Assembly (NCBI GenBank): GCA_900555465.1
Contig: USLE01000040.1
Span: forward strand, 1-8,481
Direction: 5' to 3'
Length of the DNA: 8,481 nucleotides
From: an uncultured Butyricicoccus sp.
Lineage (GTDB): Bacteria > Bacillota > Clostridia > Oscillospirales > Butyricicoccaceae
Position numbers and translations under genes: made by a program. The notes beneath the pieces were generated by a model, which saw only the letters and a list, made by a program, of their open reading frames with translations, had not been told where the DNA came from and made no database searches. Every line of letters starts with the position of its first letter. Position 1 is the stretch's first letter. Below are positions 1-7,557 of the stretch, in pieces.

Positions 1-1
1 G

Positions 2-274
2 TACCCGCTGTTCTTCATGCTGTTTGGGCTGGTGGCGGGCGCGATGAGCCGCCTGACGCTCAGCGGCAGCTATATTTCCATGCTGCTGATGACCGCGGTC
101 GAGATGGTTGTGCTCGGCCTTGTGCGGTATTTTGCGTATCTGCTGCCGCAGGCGGGCGCGTCCTTCCTGCTCGTGCTGCAGCAGATCGTCGGCGGCACGC
201 TGCTGACCTGCGTGCTCTGCTTTATCATCTATCTGCCGATACGCCGGATCAGCCGCATTTTCAGCGACCGTTAA
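2..274 (+). CDS. mreD: Rod shape-determining protein MreD, C-terminal part (5' truncated by window edge)
   Basis: The reading frame enters from the left edge and ends at TAA 272-274, giving about 90 residues of a very hydrophobic protein. Three hydrophobic stretches are visible, around YPLFFMLFGLVAGAMS, ISMLLMTAVEMVVLGLV and LLTCVLCFIIYLPI, followed by a short basic tail (RRISRIF). This is the pattern of the C-terminus of MreD, the polytopic inner-membrane partner of MreC in the elongasome that directs lateral wall synthesis. The sequence is poorly conserved in this family, so the call rests largely on the PBP2 gene that follows after only 22 bp, as in the classic mreB-mreC-mreD-mrdA order. 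The genuine start lies outside the window; internal ATG codons such as the one at 17 are not proposed as starts. Another small polytopic membrane protein cannot be fully excluded. Confidence 0.72.
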   Translation, partial: YPLFFMLFGLVAGAMSRLTLSGSYISMLLMTAVEMVVLGLVRYFAYLLPQAGASFLLVLQQIVGGTLLTCVLCFIIYLPIRRISRIFSDR

Positions 275-296
275 CCCCCGAAAAGAGGAAATCCCT

Positions 297-2606
297 ATGG
301 TAAATAAAAATCAACTGCTGCGCCGCCTGCTGGTGCTGGGCTGCGTGCTGCTGCTCTGCTTCGGGCTGGCGGGCGGCCAGCTGGTGCAGCTGCAGCTGGT
401 GGACGGCGAGAGCTACCTGCGCCGCTCGGCGGAGTTTTTGACCACGACATCGACCGTTTCCGCGGCCCGCGGCGAGATCCTCGACCGCTACGGCCGCCCG
501 CTGGTGACCAACCAGACCGGCTTTTCGCTTGTGCTGATCTATGCCTCGTTCTGGGAGGACAACGACAGCCGCTTTGAGACCCTGCTCGATCTGGCAAATC
601 GCGTCCGTGCGGACAGCGGCATGACCGCCGCGGAGGGCGATACCGCGGACAGCGGGGAGGACGGCTCGGACACCGGCAGCGGGACGGATGCAGAAGGCGC
701 GGCCGCATCGGACGGCGGCGCGGTGCTCAACGATACGCTGCCGATCACCGAGACCGCCCCGTATGAATACGTCGGCGAGAGCGGGAGCAGTGAGCGCACC
801 GCGCTTTCCACCTATATCAAGACAAGCGCGGGCACGCTCGGCCTGACCGCGGTGCAGGATGCGGTTTCCGCCGCGCGCACCGCGAATGAGCAGAACCCGC
901 AGTACGACGCGGAGGGCAACGAGATCGATCAGGAGGCTGCGCTCGACGCGACCACGATTATTTCGGCTTCCGAGTTCATCAGCACGATGCGCAGCTATAT
1001 GGAGGAAAACCTCGGCATGCCCACCGGCCTGCCGGACGCGGATGTGCGCACGCTCGTCGGCCTGTATTACAGCATGCGTCAGGTGGGCTTCAGCAACAGC
1101 GCGACCTTTACGCTCGCGGACAACATCTCGATGGACCTGATCGCCTATATCAAGGAGCACCATCAGGATTACGAGGGCGTGGATATCGAAAGCGAGGCGG
1201 TCCGCCAGTACGATACGACCTATGCGGCGCACCTGCTCGGCACGGTCGGCACGATGTGGAAGACCGAGTGGGAGGGCACCGAGCACGGCGGCCCGTACCA
1301 GGACAAGGAAGGCTACAACATGAACGACACCATCGGCAAGACCGGTCTGGAGCTCGCACTTGAGTCCTACCTGCACGGCACGGCCGGCTCGCGCACGATG
1401 GAGACCGATCTGGGCAGCGGGGCGGCGCTGGAGGACGAGGCAAACTCGAGCGCACCCCAGCCGGGCGACAACGTCATCACGACGATCGATCTGGACCTGC
1501 AGAAGGTGGCGGAGGATTCGCTGGCGACCTACGTTTCCGGTTATGAGCGCGGCGGCGCGGCGGTCGCGCTCGACCCCAACACGGGCGAGGTGCTGGCGAT
1601 GGCGTCCTACCCGACCTACAGCCTGGAAAATTACTATGATACGGAAGTGGCGCAGGCGCGTGCGGCAGACCCCCAGAGCCCGGAGCTCAACCGCGCGACA
1701 AGCGGCCTGTACCCGCCCGGCTCCACCTTTAAGGTGCTCAGCGCGATTGCGGCGCTCGAGGAGGGCGTGATCGACGCGAACACCACCTTTACCTGCACGG
1801 GTGAGTTCGAACTGGGCGGACAGAAATTTGCCTGTAACAACCATGACACGCCGATGACGCTGGACGTGACAAATGCGAACAAATATTCGTGCAACACGTT
1901 TTTCTACAATGTCGGCATGCTGCTGACGGGCGAGCGGCTCGAGCAGTGGTGCGCGCGCTTCGGCCTCGGCGAGGCGACCGGCATCGAGATCGGCGAGAGC
2001 ACCGGCCACGCCGCGGGGCCGACCACGCGCGAAATCCTGCGTGCCTCCAACCCCGCCCTGTATCAGGAGTGGATGGGCGGCGACGACCTGAACGCTGCGA
2101 TCGGCCAGTCGGACAACCTGTTCACCCCGCTCCAGCTCGCAAACTATATGGCGGCGGTGGTCAACGGCGGCACGCTGTACAAGCCGACGCTGGTCAGGAA
2201 CATCAAGACCTATGACTATTCGGATGTGGTCGAAGACTCGGAGCCCGAGATTCTCGGCACGATCGACTTTTCCGAGACAACGCGCGACCTCGTCATGCAG
2301 GGTATGAGCGAGGTTACCGCCGAGGGCGGCACCGCGGCGACCACGTTCGCGGACTACCCGATCAAGGTCGGCGGCAAGACCGGTACGGCGGAGATGTTCG
2401 AGGACGGCGTGGCGTTCGATAACGGCCTGTTCATCGCCTTTGCGCCGTTTGACGACCCGGAGATCGTGGTCTGCGTGGTCGGCGAGGGCGCGGGGCACGG
2501 CTCCTCGGTGGCGCCTGTCGTGCGCGATATTTTCGACGCCTATTTCGCAGAGGAAGAGCCGGATACGGTTGAGAGCGTGCAGGAAGAAAACACGATGGTG
2601 CCTTGA
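297..2606 (+). CDS. mrdA: Penicillin-binding protein 2 (class B PBP, elongation-specific peptidoglycan transpeptidase)
   Basis: 769-residue class B PBP that cross-links peptidoglycan stem peptides during cell elongation. A single N-terminal membrane anchor (about residues 8-31) has no cleavage site and leaves the rest outside the cell. The class B N-terminal motif RGEILDR is at 58-64. The transpeptidase domain runs from about 410 to 755 and has all three catalytic motifs: S476-T-F-K479 (nucleophile and general base), S531-C-N533, and K694-T-G696 in the context VGGKTGTAE. Residues 106-146 form an acidic Asp/Gly/Ser/Ala-rich insert, and the C-terminal tail (about 750-769) is also acidic. The ATG at 297 follows AGAGGAA (284-290) at 6-nt spacing and begins 22 bp after mreD, so the two are almost certainly one operon. 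Position after mreD argues for PBP2/MrdA rather than the division enzyme FtsI. It is longer than the roughly 630-700 residues common for PBP2, partly because of the insert. Confidence 0.93.
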   Translation: MVNKNQLLRRLLVLGCVLLLCFGLAGGQLVQLQLVDGESYLRRSAEFLTTTSTVSAARGEILDRYGRPLVTNQTGFSLVLIYASFWEDNDSRFETLLDLANRVRADSGMTAAEGDTADSGEDGSDTGSGTDAEGAAASDGGAVLNDTLPITETAPYEYVGESGSSERTALSTYIKTSAGTLGLTAVQDAVSAARTANEQNPQYDAEGNEIDQEAALDATTIISASEFISTMRSYMEENLGMPTGLPDADVRTLVGLYYSMRQVGFSNSATFTLADNISMDLIAYIKEHHQDYEGVDIESEAVRQYDTTYAAHLLGTVGTMWKTEWEGTEHGGPYQDKEGYNMNDTIGKTGLELALESYLHGTAGSRTMETDLGSGAALEDEANSSAPQPGDNVITTIDLDLQKVAEDSLATYVSGYERGGAAVALDPNTGEVLAMASYPTYSLENYYDTEVAQARAADPQSPELNRATSGLYPPGSTFKVLSAIAALEEGVIDANTTFTCTGEFELGGQKFACNNHDTPMTLDVTNANKYSCNTFFYNVGMLLTGERLEQWCARFGLGEATGIEIGESTGHAAGPTTREILRASNPALYQEWMGGDDLNAAIGQSDNLFTPLQLANYMAAVVNGGTLYKPTLVRNIKTYDYSDVVEDSEPEILGTIDFSETTRDLVMQGMSEVTAEGGTAATTFADYPIKVGGKTGTAEMFEDGVAFDNGLFIAFAPFDDPEIVVCVVGEGAGHGSSVAPVVRDIFDAYFAEEEPDTVESVQEENTMVP

Positions 2607-2673
2607 CAGATTGGCCCATTTTGCGCAAAAAAAGCATGGATTGTAATTATTTTATAAATTTTTGCATACCTGC

Positions 2674-2702
2674 TTGTAAATTTCCGGCTGGTGGTCTATA
2701 AT
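2674..2702 (+). promoter_or_regulatory. Sigma-70/sigma-A type promoter for the minD-mgsA unit
   Basis: A TTGTAA -35 box (2674-2679), a 17-bp spacer and a perfect TATAAT -10 box (2697-2702) sit in the 128-bp AT-rich gap between pbp2 and minD. Transcription would start near 2709-2710 and leave a leader of about 25 nt before the ATG at 2735. The gap stands out as AT-rich in a GC-rich window and holds no gene. No clear intrinsic terminator follows pbp2, so read-through from the mre operon is also possible. Confidence 0.8.
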
Positions 2703-2725
2703 ACAATATATAAGTTTTTCATTTC

Positions 2726-2730
2726 GGAGG
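2726..2730 (+). promoter_or_regulatory. Ribosome binding site of minD (tight spacing)
   Basis: GGAGG ends only 4 nt before the ATG at 2735, closer than usual. The next codon is TTG (2738), which would give a 7-nt spacing. Either start produces essentially the same protein (MLKVILVAS or one residue shorter). ATG is preferred on codon identity. Confidence 0.6.
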
Positions 2731-2734
2731 CGGT

Positions 2735-3478
2735 ATGTTGAAGGTTATTCTGGTTGCGTCCGGCAAGGGCGGCACGGGGAAAACCTCCCTTACGGCGGGC
2801 GTGGGCGCAGCGCTTGCGCAGCTCGGCCGCCGCGTGCTCCTGATCGACGGCGACTGTGGCCTTCGCAACCTTGATATCGTGCTTGGCATGTCGGACAGGG
2901 TGGTGTACTCCTTTGCCGACGTTGCCGGCGGTGCGGTGCCGCTCGGCGACGCAATGGCCCGGCACCCGGACTACGAAACACTGTACTTACTCACTGCGCC
3001 GGTCGCGCTGCCTGCGCTGAGCGAGCGCGGTATGGAGCAGCTCGCTGTGCAGGCGGAGGAGGCCGGCTTTGACTATCTTGTGATCGACGGCCCCGCGGGC
3101 CTGCCGGCGGAGCTTTCTTTCCTTGCGCATATCGCAACGCAGGCCGTCGTCGTCACAGCGACCGACCGCGCCTGCATCCGCGGCGCGGAGCGGTGCGCGC
3201 GCAAGCTGGAAGAGGAATACTGCATCCAGCGGATTCGCATGGTGCTCAACCGCGTGCGGCCGCAGCTGATATGCCGCGGCAAGTCGGGCAATATCGACGA
3301 CGCGATGGACGAAGCCGGGCTGCCGCTGCTCGGTCTGGTGCCCGAGGACGAGGATCTGATCGCCTGCGGCAACAGCGGCAGAAGCATTCATGCAGTCAAG
3401 CGCGGCGGCGCGGCGCGCGCCTTCCAAAACATAGCCCGGCGGCTGGATGGCGAGCGGGTCCCATTGATGAAAATGTAA
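2735..3478 (+). CDS. minD: MinD-type ParA/MinD family ATPase (septum site-determining protein), lacking the C-terminal membrane-targeting helix
   Basis: 247-residue P-loop ATPase of the ParA/MinD family, whose usual role is positioning the division septum with MinC. The deviant Walker A motif GKGGTGKTS is at 10-18, with signature lysine K11 and P-loop lysine K16. The MinD-specific segment LLIDGDCGLRNLDIVLG is at 35-51 and the Walker B/PAG motif VIDGPAGL at 116-123. The C-terminal half carries LNRVRP (171-176) and LLGLVPEDEDLI (198-209), both typical of MinD rather than ParA or Mrp. Two things are odd. The canonical RDxDR stretch reads RGAER (149-153), and the protein stops at VPLMKM, where MinD proteins normally continue into a short amphipathic helix that binds membrane. 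No minC or minE lies beside it. It has its own promoter upstream and is followed by mgsA after 70 bp. A MinD-like ATPase with a changed role is possible. Confidence 0.85.
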   Translation: MLKVILVASGKGGTGKTSLTAGVGAALAQLGRRVLLIDGDCGLRNLDIVLGMSDRVVYSFADVAGGAVPLGDAMARHPDYETLYLLTAPVALPALSERGMEQLAVQAEEAGFDYLVIDGPAGLPAELSFLAHIATQAVVVTATDRACIRGAERCARKLEEEYCIQRIRMVLNRVRPQLICRGKSGNIDDAMDEAGLPLLGLVPEDEDLIACGNSGRSIHAVKRGGAARAFQNIARRLDGERVPLMKM

Positions 3479-3548
3479 CGATGTAAACAAGTATGAGAGT
3501 GGAAACGGAACAGTGGTTTTTTAACGCAGGGAAGGGGATGTTCCTGAA

Positions 3549-3959
3549 ATGAACATAGCACTTATCGCGCATGACCGCAAGAAAGAACTGATGGTGCAGT
3601 TCTGCATGGCGTATTGCGGTATTCTGGCGAAGCATGATATCTGCGCGACCGGCACGACCGGCAAATTTGTAGAGGAGGCGACCGGACTCAAGATCGACAA
3701 GTGCCTTGCAGGCATGCAGGGCGGCGAGGAGCAGATTTCTGCCCGTGTCGCCTATAACGAGATCGACCTTGTGCTGTTTTTCCGGGACCCGATGTCCAAC
3801 GCACAGTACGAGCCGGATGTACATGCGATCGCACGCCTGTGCGATATGCACAATATCCCGATCGCCACCAACTCGGCAACGGCCGAAATGCTCATCCTAG
3901 GCCTCGACCGCGGCGATCTGGATTGGCGTAATATCGTCAACCCCAAGAATAGAAAATAA
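3549..3959 (+). CDS. mgsA: Methylglyoxal synthase homolog with altered active-site residues
   Basis: 136-residue cytosolic protein of the methylglyoxal synthase family. The family converts dihydroxyacetone phosphate to methylglyoxal and phosphate, bypassing lower glycolysis when phosphate is short. The N-terminal signature IALIAHDRKKELMVQF includes H8, D9 and K12, matching E. coli H19, D20 and K23. The phosphate-binding TGTTG (T34, T36, T37) and the ATNSATAE block (106-113) are present. An ungapped offset of 11 relative to E. coli shows D90 equals D101, but E60 replaces catalytic base D71, Y87 replaces H98 and A54 replaces phosphate ligand S65. The family loop GPLGGDQQ reads GMQGGEEQ. Length is normal. 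The ATG at 3549 follows AAGGGG (3532-3537). It lies 70 bp after minD with no evident promoter between them, so co-transcription is likely. Membership of the fold family is secure; the enzymatic activity is less so. Confidence 0.88.
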   Translation: MNIALIAHDRKKELMVQFCMAYCGILAKHDICATGTTGKFVEEATGLKIDKCLAGMQGGEEQISARVAYNEIDLVLFFRDPMSNAQYEPDVHAIARLCDMHNIPIATNSATAEMLILGLDRGDLDWRNIVNPKNRK

Positions 3960-3975
3960 AAATGACAGAGTACAT

Positions 3976-4008
3976 TGCACCGGATGGGAAAATCGCCTGT
4001 TCGGTGCA
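3976..4008 (+). other. Hairpin in the mgsA-hisS gap
   Basis: TGCACCGGA (3976-3984) pairs with TTCGGTGCA (4000-4008) as a 9-bp stem with one G-T pair and a 15-nt loop. A competing 6-bp stem is possible between CGGATG (3981-3986) and CATCCG (4007-4012). No run of T follows, so it is not a standard intrinsic terminator. It lies 28 nt before the hisS start and could be a leader structure, a weak attenuator or a transcript-end stabiliser. The function is unknown. Confidence 0.4.
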
Positions 4009-4036
4009 TCCGTCTGTCTTGAGGAGAATGTAAACT

Positions 4037-5395
4037 ATGGAAAAAGTGAAACCGAGAACCCTGTCCGGCTTTATGGAGCTGCTCCCTGCGCCGCAGGTGC
4101 AGATGGAGCGCATCATGCAGGTGCTGCGCGAGACCTACGCGCTGTACGGCTTTTACCCGCTGGACACGCCGCTGATCGAGTCCTCCGAGGTGCTGCTCGC
4201 CAAGGGCGGCGGCGAGACCGAGAAGCAGATCTACCGCTTCACCAAGGGCGACAGCGACCTGTCCCTGCGCTTTGACCTGACCGTGCCGCTGGCGAAGTAC
4301 GTCGCCCAGCACTACGGCGAGCTGACGTTCCCGTTCCGCCGCTTCCAGATCGGCAAGGTCTACCGCGGCGAGCGCGCGCAGCGCGGCCGCTTCCGCGAGT
4401 TCTATCAGGCGGATATCGACGTCATCGGCGACGGCAAGCTGGATATCATCAATGAGGCCGAGGTGCCGAGCATCATCTACAAGACCTTCACCTCGCTTGG
4501 CCTTGAGCGCTTCAAGATCCGCATCAACAACCGCAAGGTACTCAACGGCTTTTTCGCCATCCTCGGCCTGACCGAAAAGGCGGGCGACGTGATGCGCACG
4601 ATCGACAAGCTGGAAAAGATCGGCACGGAAAAGGTCAAAACCATCCTGGTGGACGACTTCGGCGTCGCGGCGGAAACCGCGGACGAGCTGCTCGCGTTCA
4701 TCCAGACCCCGGGCGGCACCGAGGGCATCCTTGCCGCGCTCGAGGGCTACAAGGGCAGGAACGAGGTGTTCGATCAGGGCGCGGACGAGCTGAAAACGGT
4801 CGCGCAGTACATGCAGGCCTTCGGTGTGCCGGCCGACCACTTTGAGATCGACCTGACCATCGCGCGCGGACTGGACTACTACACCGGCACGGTGTACGAG
4901 ACCGCGATGCTCGACCACCCGGAGATCGGCTCGATCTGTTCGGGCGGCCGCTATGACAACCTCGCGGAATACTATACGGACAAGCAGCTGCCGGGCGTGG
5001 GCATCTCGATCGGCCTGACGCGCCTGTTCTATGTGCTGGGCGAGCAGGGCTACCTGAACGACAAGATGAACCGCGCCCCCGCGGACGTGCTCATCCTGCC
5101 CATGACCGACGACATGGGCGCGGCGATCGCGCTGGCGACCAGCCTGCGTGATGCGGGCATCCGCACCCAGCTGTACAGCGAGCAGAAGAAGTTCAAGCAC
5201 AAGATCGGCTATGCCGACAAGCTGGGCATCCCGTATGTCATCTTCCTCGGTGAGGACGAGATCCGGGAGAACGTGCTCGCGGTCAAGGATATGGAGACCG
5301 GCGAGCAGGTCAAGGTTTCGCTGGACGAGGCCATTACCCGCATCCGGGACGGCCTTGCGGCGAAGAACCAGGGCAAGGTTATCTGCGACAAGTAA
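4037..5395 (+). CDS. hisS: Histidine--tRNA ligase (histidyl-tRNA synthetase)
   Basis: 452-residue class II aminoacyl-tRNA synthetase that charges tRNA-His with histidine in the cytosol, normally as a homodimer. The N-terminal catalytic domain (about 1-330) contains motif 2 as RGRFREFYQADID (116-128), the histidine-specific HisA motif RGLDYYTG (277-284), the HisB motif SGGRYDN (302-308), and motif 3 GVGISIGLTRL (320-330) with its invariant arginine R329. A class IIa anticodon-binding domain follows from about 347 to 440 (ADVLILPM through LAVKDMETGEQ). The length is typical for bacterial HisS, and the presence of both HisA and HisB motifs argues against a HisZ paralog. The ATG at 4037 is preceded by GAGGAG (4021-4026) with 10-nt spacing. 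No T-box leader is visible, although hisS in related bacteria often has one. It is followed after 21 bp by a small membrane-protein gene, then aspS. Confidence 0.97.
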   Translation: MEKVKPRTLSGFMELLPAPQVQMERIMQVLRETYALYGFYPLDTPLIESSEVLLAKGGGETEKQIYRFTKGDSDLSLRFDLTVPLAKYVAQHYGELTFPFRRFQIGKVYRGERAQRGRFREFYQADIDVIGDGKLDIINEAEVPSIIYKTFTSLGLERFKIRINNRKVLNGFFAILGLTEKAGDVMRTIDKLEKIGTEKVKTILVDDFGVAAETADELLAFIQTPGGTEGILAALEGYKGRNEVFDQGADELKTVAQYMQAFGVPADHFEIDLTIARGLDYYTGTVYETAMLDHPEIGSICSGGRYDNLAEYYTDKQLPGVGISIGLTRLFYVLGEQGYLNDKMNRAPADVLILPMTDDMGAAIALATSLRDAGIRTQLYSEQKKFKHKIGYADKLGIPYVIFLGEDEIRENVLAVKDMETGEQVKVSLDEAITRIRDGLAAKNQGKVICDK

Positions 5396-5416
5396 ATACA
5401 GGGGGTAGGATATAGC

Positions 5417-5647
5417 ATGGACGACATCAAGTGGTTCAAGTGGTTGCTTTGGGGCTGCACGCAGATGGTCTGCGGGCTGTTATGTATTCTATGTGGCATT
5501 CTGCTGGCTGTATGGGGCTTCTTCGCCTATAGCATGACATTGCTTGCTATAGGCGGTATAGCGGGGCTGATTGGGCTGATTTTTCTGGCAAATGGATTTT
5601 TTGCATGGGTACGCCCGGCGCTGCGAGAAAATAGCGATAATAAATAA
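5417..5647 (+). CDS. Small hypothetical two-helix membrane protein
   Basis: 76 residues, not recognised as any known family. A short charged/aromatic N-terminus (MDDIKWFKW) is followed by two hydrophobic segments, about 10-37 and 41-64, separated by a small turn around AYSM, and then a polar tail (RPALRENSDNK). The second helix is glycine-rich (IGGIAGLIGLIFLANG). Three cysteines lie in helix 1 or at its start (C14, C19, C23), with a fourth at C26. The ATG at 5417 follows AGGGGG (5400-5405) and TAGGA (5406-5410), and the gene starts 21 bp after hisS and ends 23 bp before aspS, so it is translated from the same transcript if real. By hand count GC is 113/231 (49%), with G or C at 44 of 76 third positions, clearly below its neighbours, and it uses TTA and CTA codons that hisS and aspS avoid. 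The ribosome site and membrane pattern support a true gene. Confidence 0.7.
   Translation: MDDIKWFKWLLWGCTQMVCGLLCILCGILLAVWGFFAYSMTLLAIGGIAGLIGLIFLANGFFAWVRPALRENSDNK
5524..5555 (+). repeat. Perfect 11-bp inverted repeat inside the small membrane-protein gene
   Basis: CGCCTATAGCA (5524-5534) and TGCTATAGGCG (5545-5555) are exact reverse complements around a 10-nt loop. It lies over codons 36-47 of the 76-residue ORF, between its two membrane segments. The core TATAGCATG of the left arm (5528-5536) also occurs at the translation start of the same gene (5411-5419). No T run follows, so it is not a terminator. Whether it is an RNA hairpin, a protein site or chance cannot be told from sequence alone. 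Confidence 0.5.
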
Positions 5648-5656
5648 CATTTAGTT

Positions 5657-5661
5657 AAGGA
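5657..5661 (+). promoter_or_regulatory. Ribosome binding site deciding the aspS start
   Basis: AAGGA lies 9 nt before the ATG at 5671. The alternative in-frame TTG at 5662 directly abuts this site and could not be served by it, so ATG 5671 is chosen. A further in-frame ATG at 5695 has no comparable site. Confidence 0.65.
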
Positions 5662-5670
5662 TTGATAAAC

Positions 5671-7482
<1,812 letters not shown>

Positions 7483-7494
7483 TCCTGTCCCGTG

Positions 7495-7526
7495 AAAAGC
7501 CGCCGCACGGTGTCGCGGCGGCTTTT
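7495..7526 (+). terminator. Intrinsic terminator after aspS
   Basis: AAAAGCCGCCGC (7495-7506) and GCGGCGGCTTTT (7515-7526) form a perfect 12-bp inverted repeat with an 8-nt loop. The stem is GC-rich and ends in TTTT followed by CTGT. The stem starts 12 bp after the aspS stop codon. The T run is short and partly within the stem, so some read-through is possible; the symmetrical A and T runs would also allow function in the reverse direction. Confidence 0.88.
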
Positions 7527-7540
7527 CTGTATCCTATCAA

Positions 7541-7547
7541 AAAGGAG
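7541..7547 (+). promoter_or_regulatory. Ribosome binding site supporting a GTG start
   Basis: AAAGGAG lies 10 nt before GTG 7558. The nearest in-frame ATG (7609) has no such site and would begin inside the first membrane segment, so the GTG is taken as the start. Confidence 0.7.
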
Positions 7548-7557
7548 AACGGTTATC

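Noticed and set aside
261..2498. 745-codon open frame on the minus strand over pbp2
   Set aside because: It is codon-aligned with pbp2 and exists because that gene avoids TTA/CTA/TCA. Its translation is Arg/Ala/His-rich with no recognisable domain, while pbp2 has all catalytic motifs.
2603..2608. TTGACA hexamer at the pbp2 stop codon as a -35 box
   Set aside because: No -10-like hexamer lies 16-18 bp downstream (the sequence is CAAAAA).
2619..2630. Palindrome TTTTGCGCAAAA after pbp2 as a terminator
   Set aside because: It has no loop and only a 4-bp GC centre, so it cannot form a standard intrinsic terminator hairpin; it could be chance in an AT-rich gap.
3495..3522. T-box-like string (GAGAGTGGAAACGGAAC) before a run of six T upstream of mgsA
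   Set aside because: It does not match the conserved T-box core, there is no terminator stem before the T run, the leader is far too short, and mgsA is not an amino-acid gene.
3538..3552. Mini-ORF ATGTTCCTGAAATGA overlapping the mgsA start
   Set aside because: Four codons with the ribosome site immediately adjacent to its ATG; more simply AAGGGG serves the mgsA ATG 11 nt downstream.
3752..5200. 482-codon minus-strand frame over hisS
   Set aside because: Same codon-bias shadow; hisS motifs are intact on the + strand and no ribosome site or family similarity is seen.
5662..5670. TTG upstream start for aspS
   Set aside because: It abuts the AAGGA ribosome site; ATG 5671 has proper spacing.
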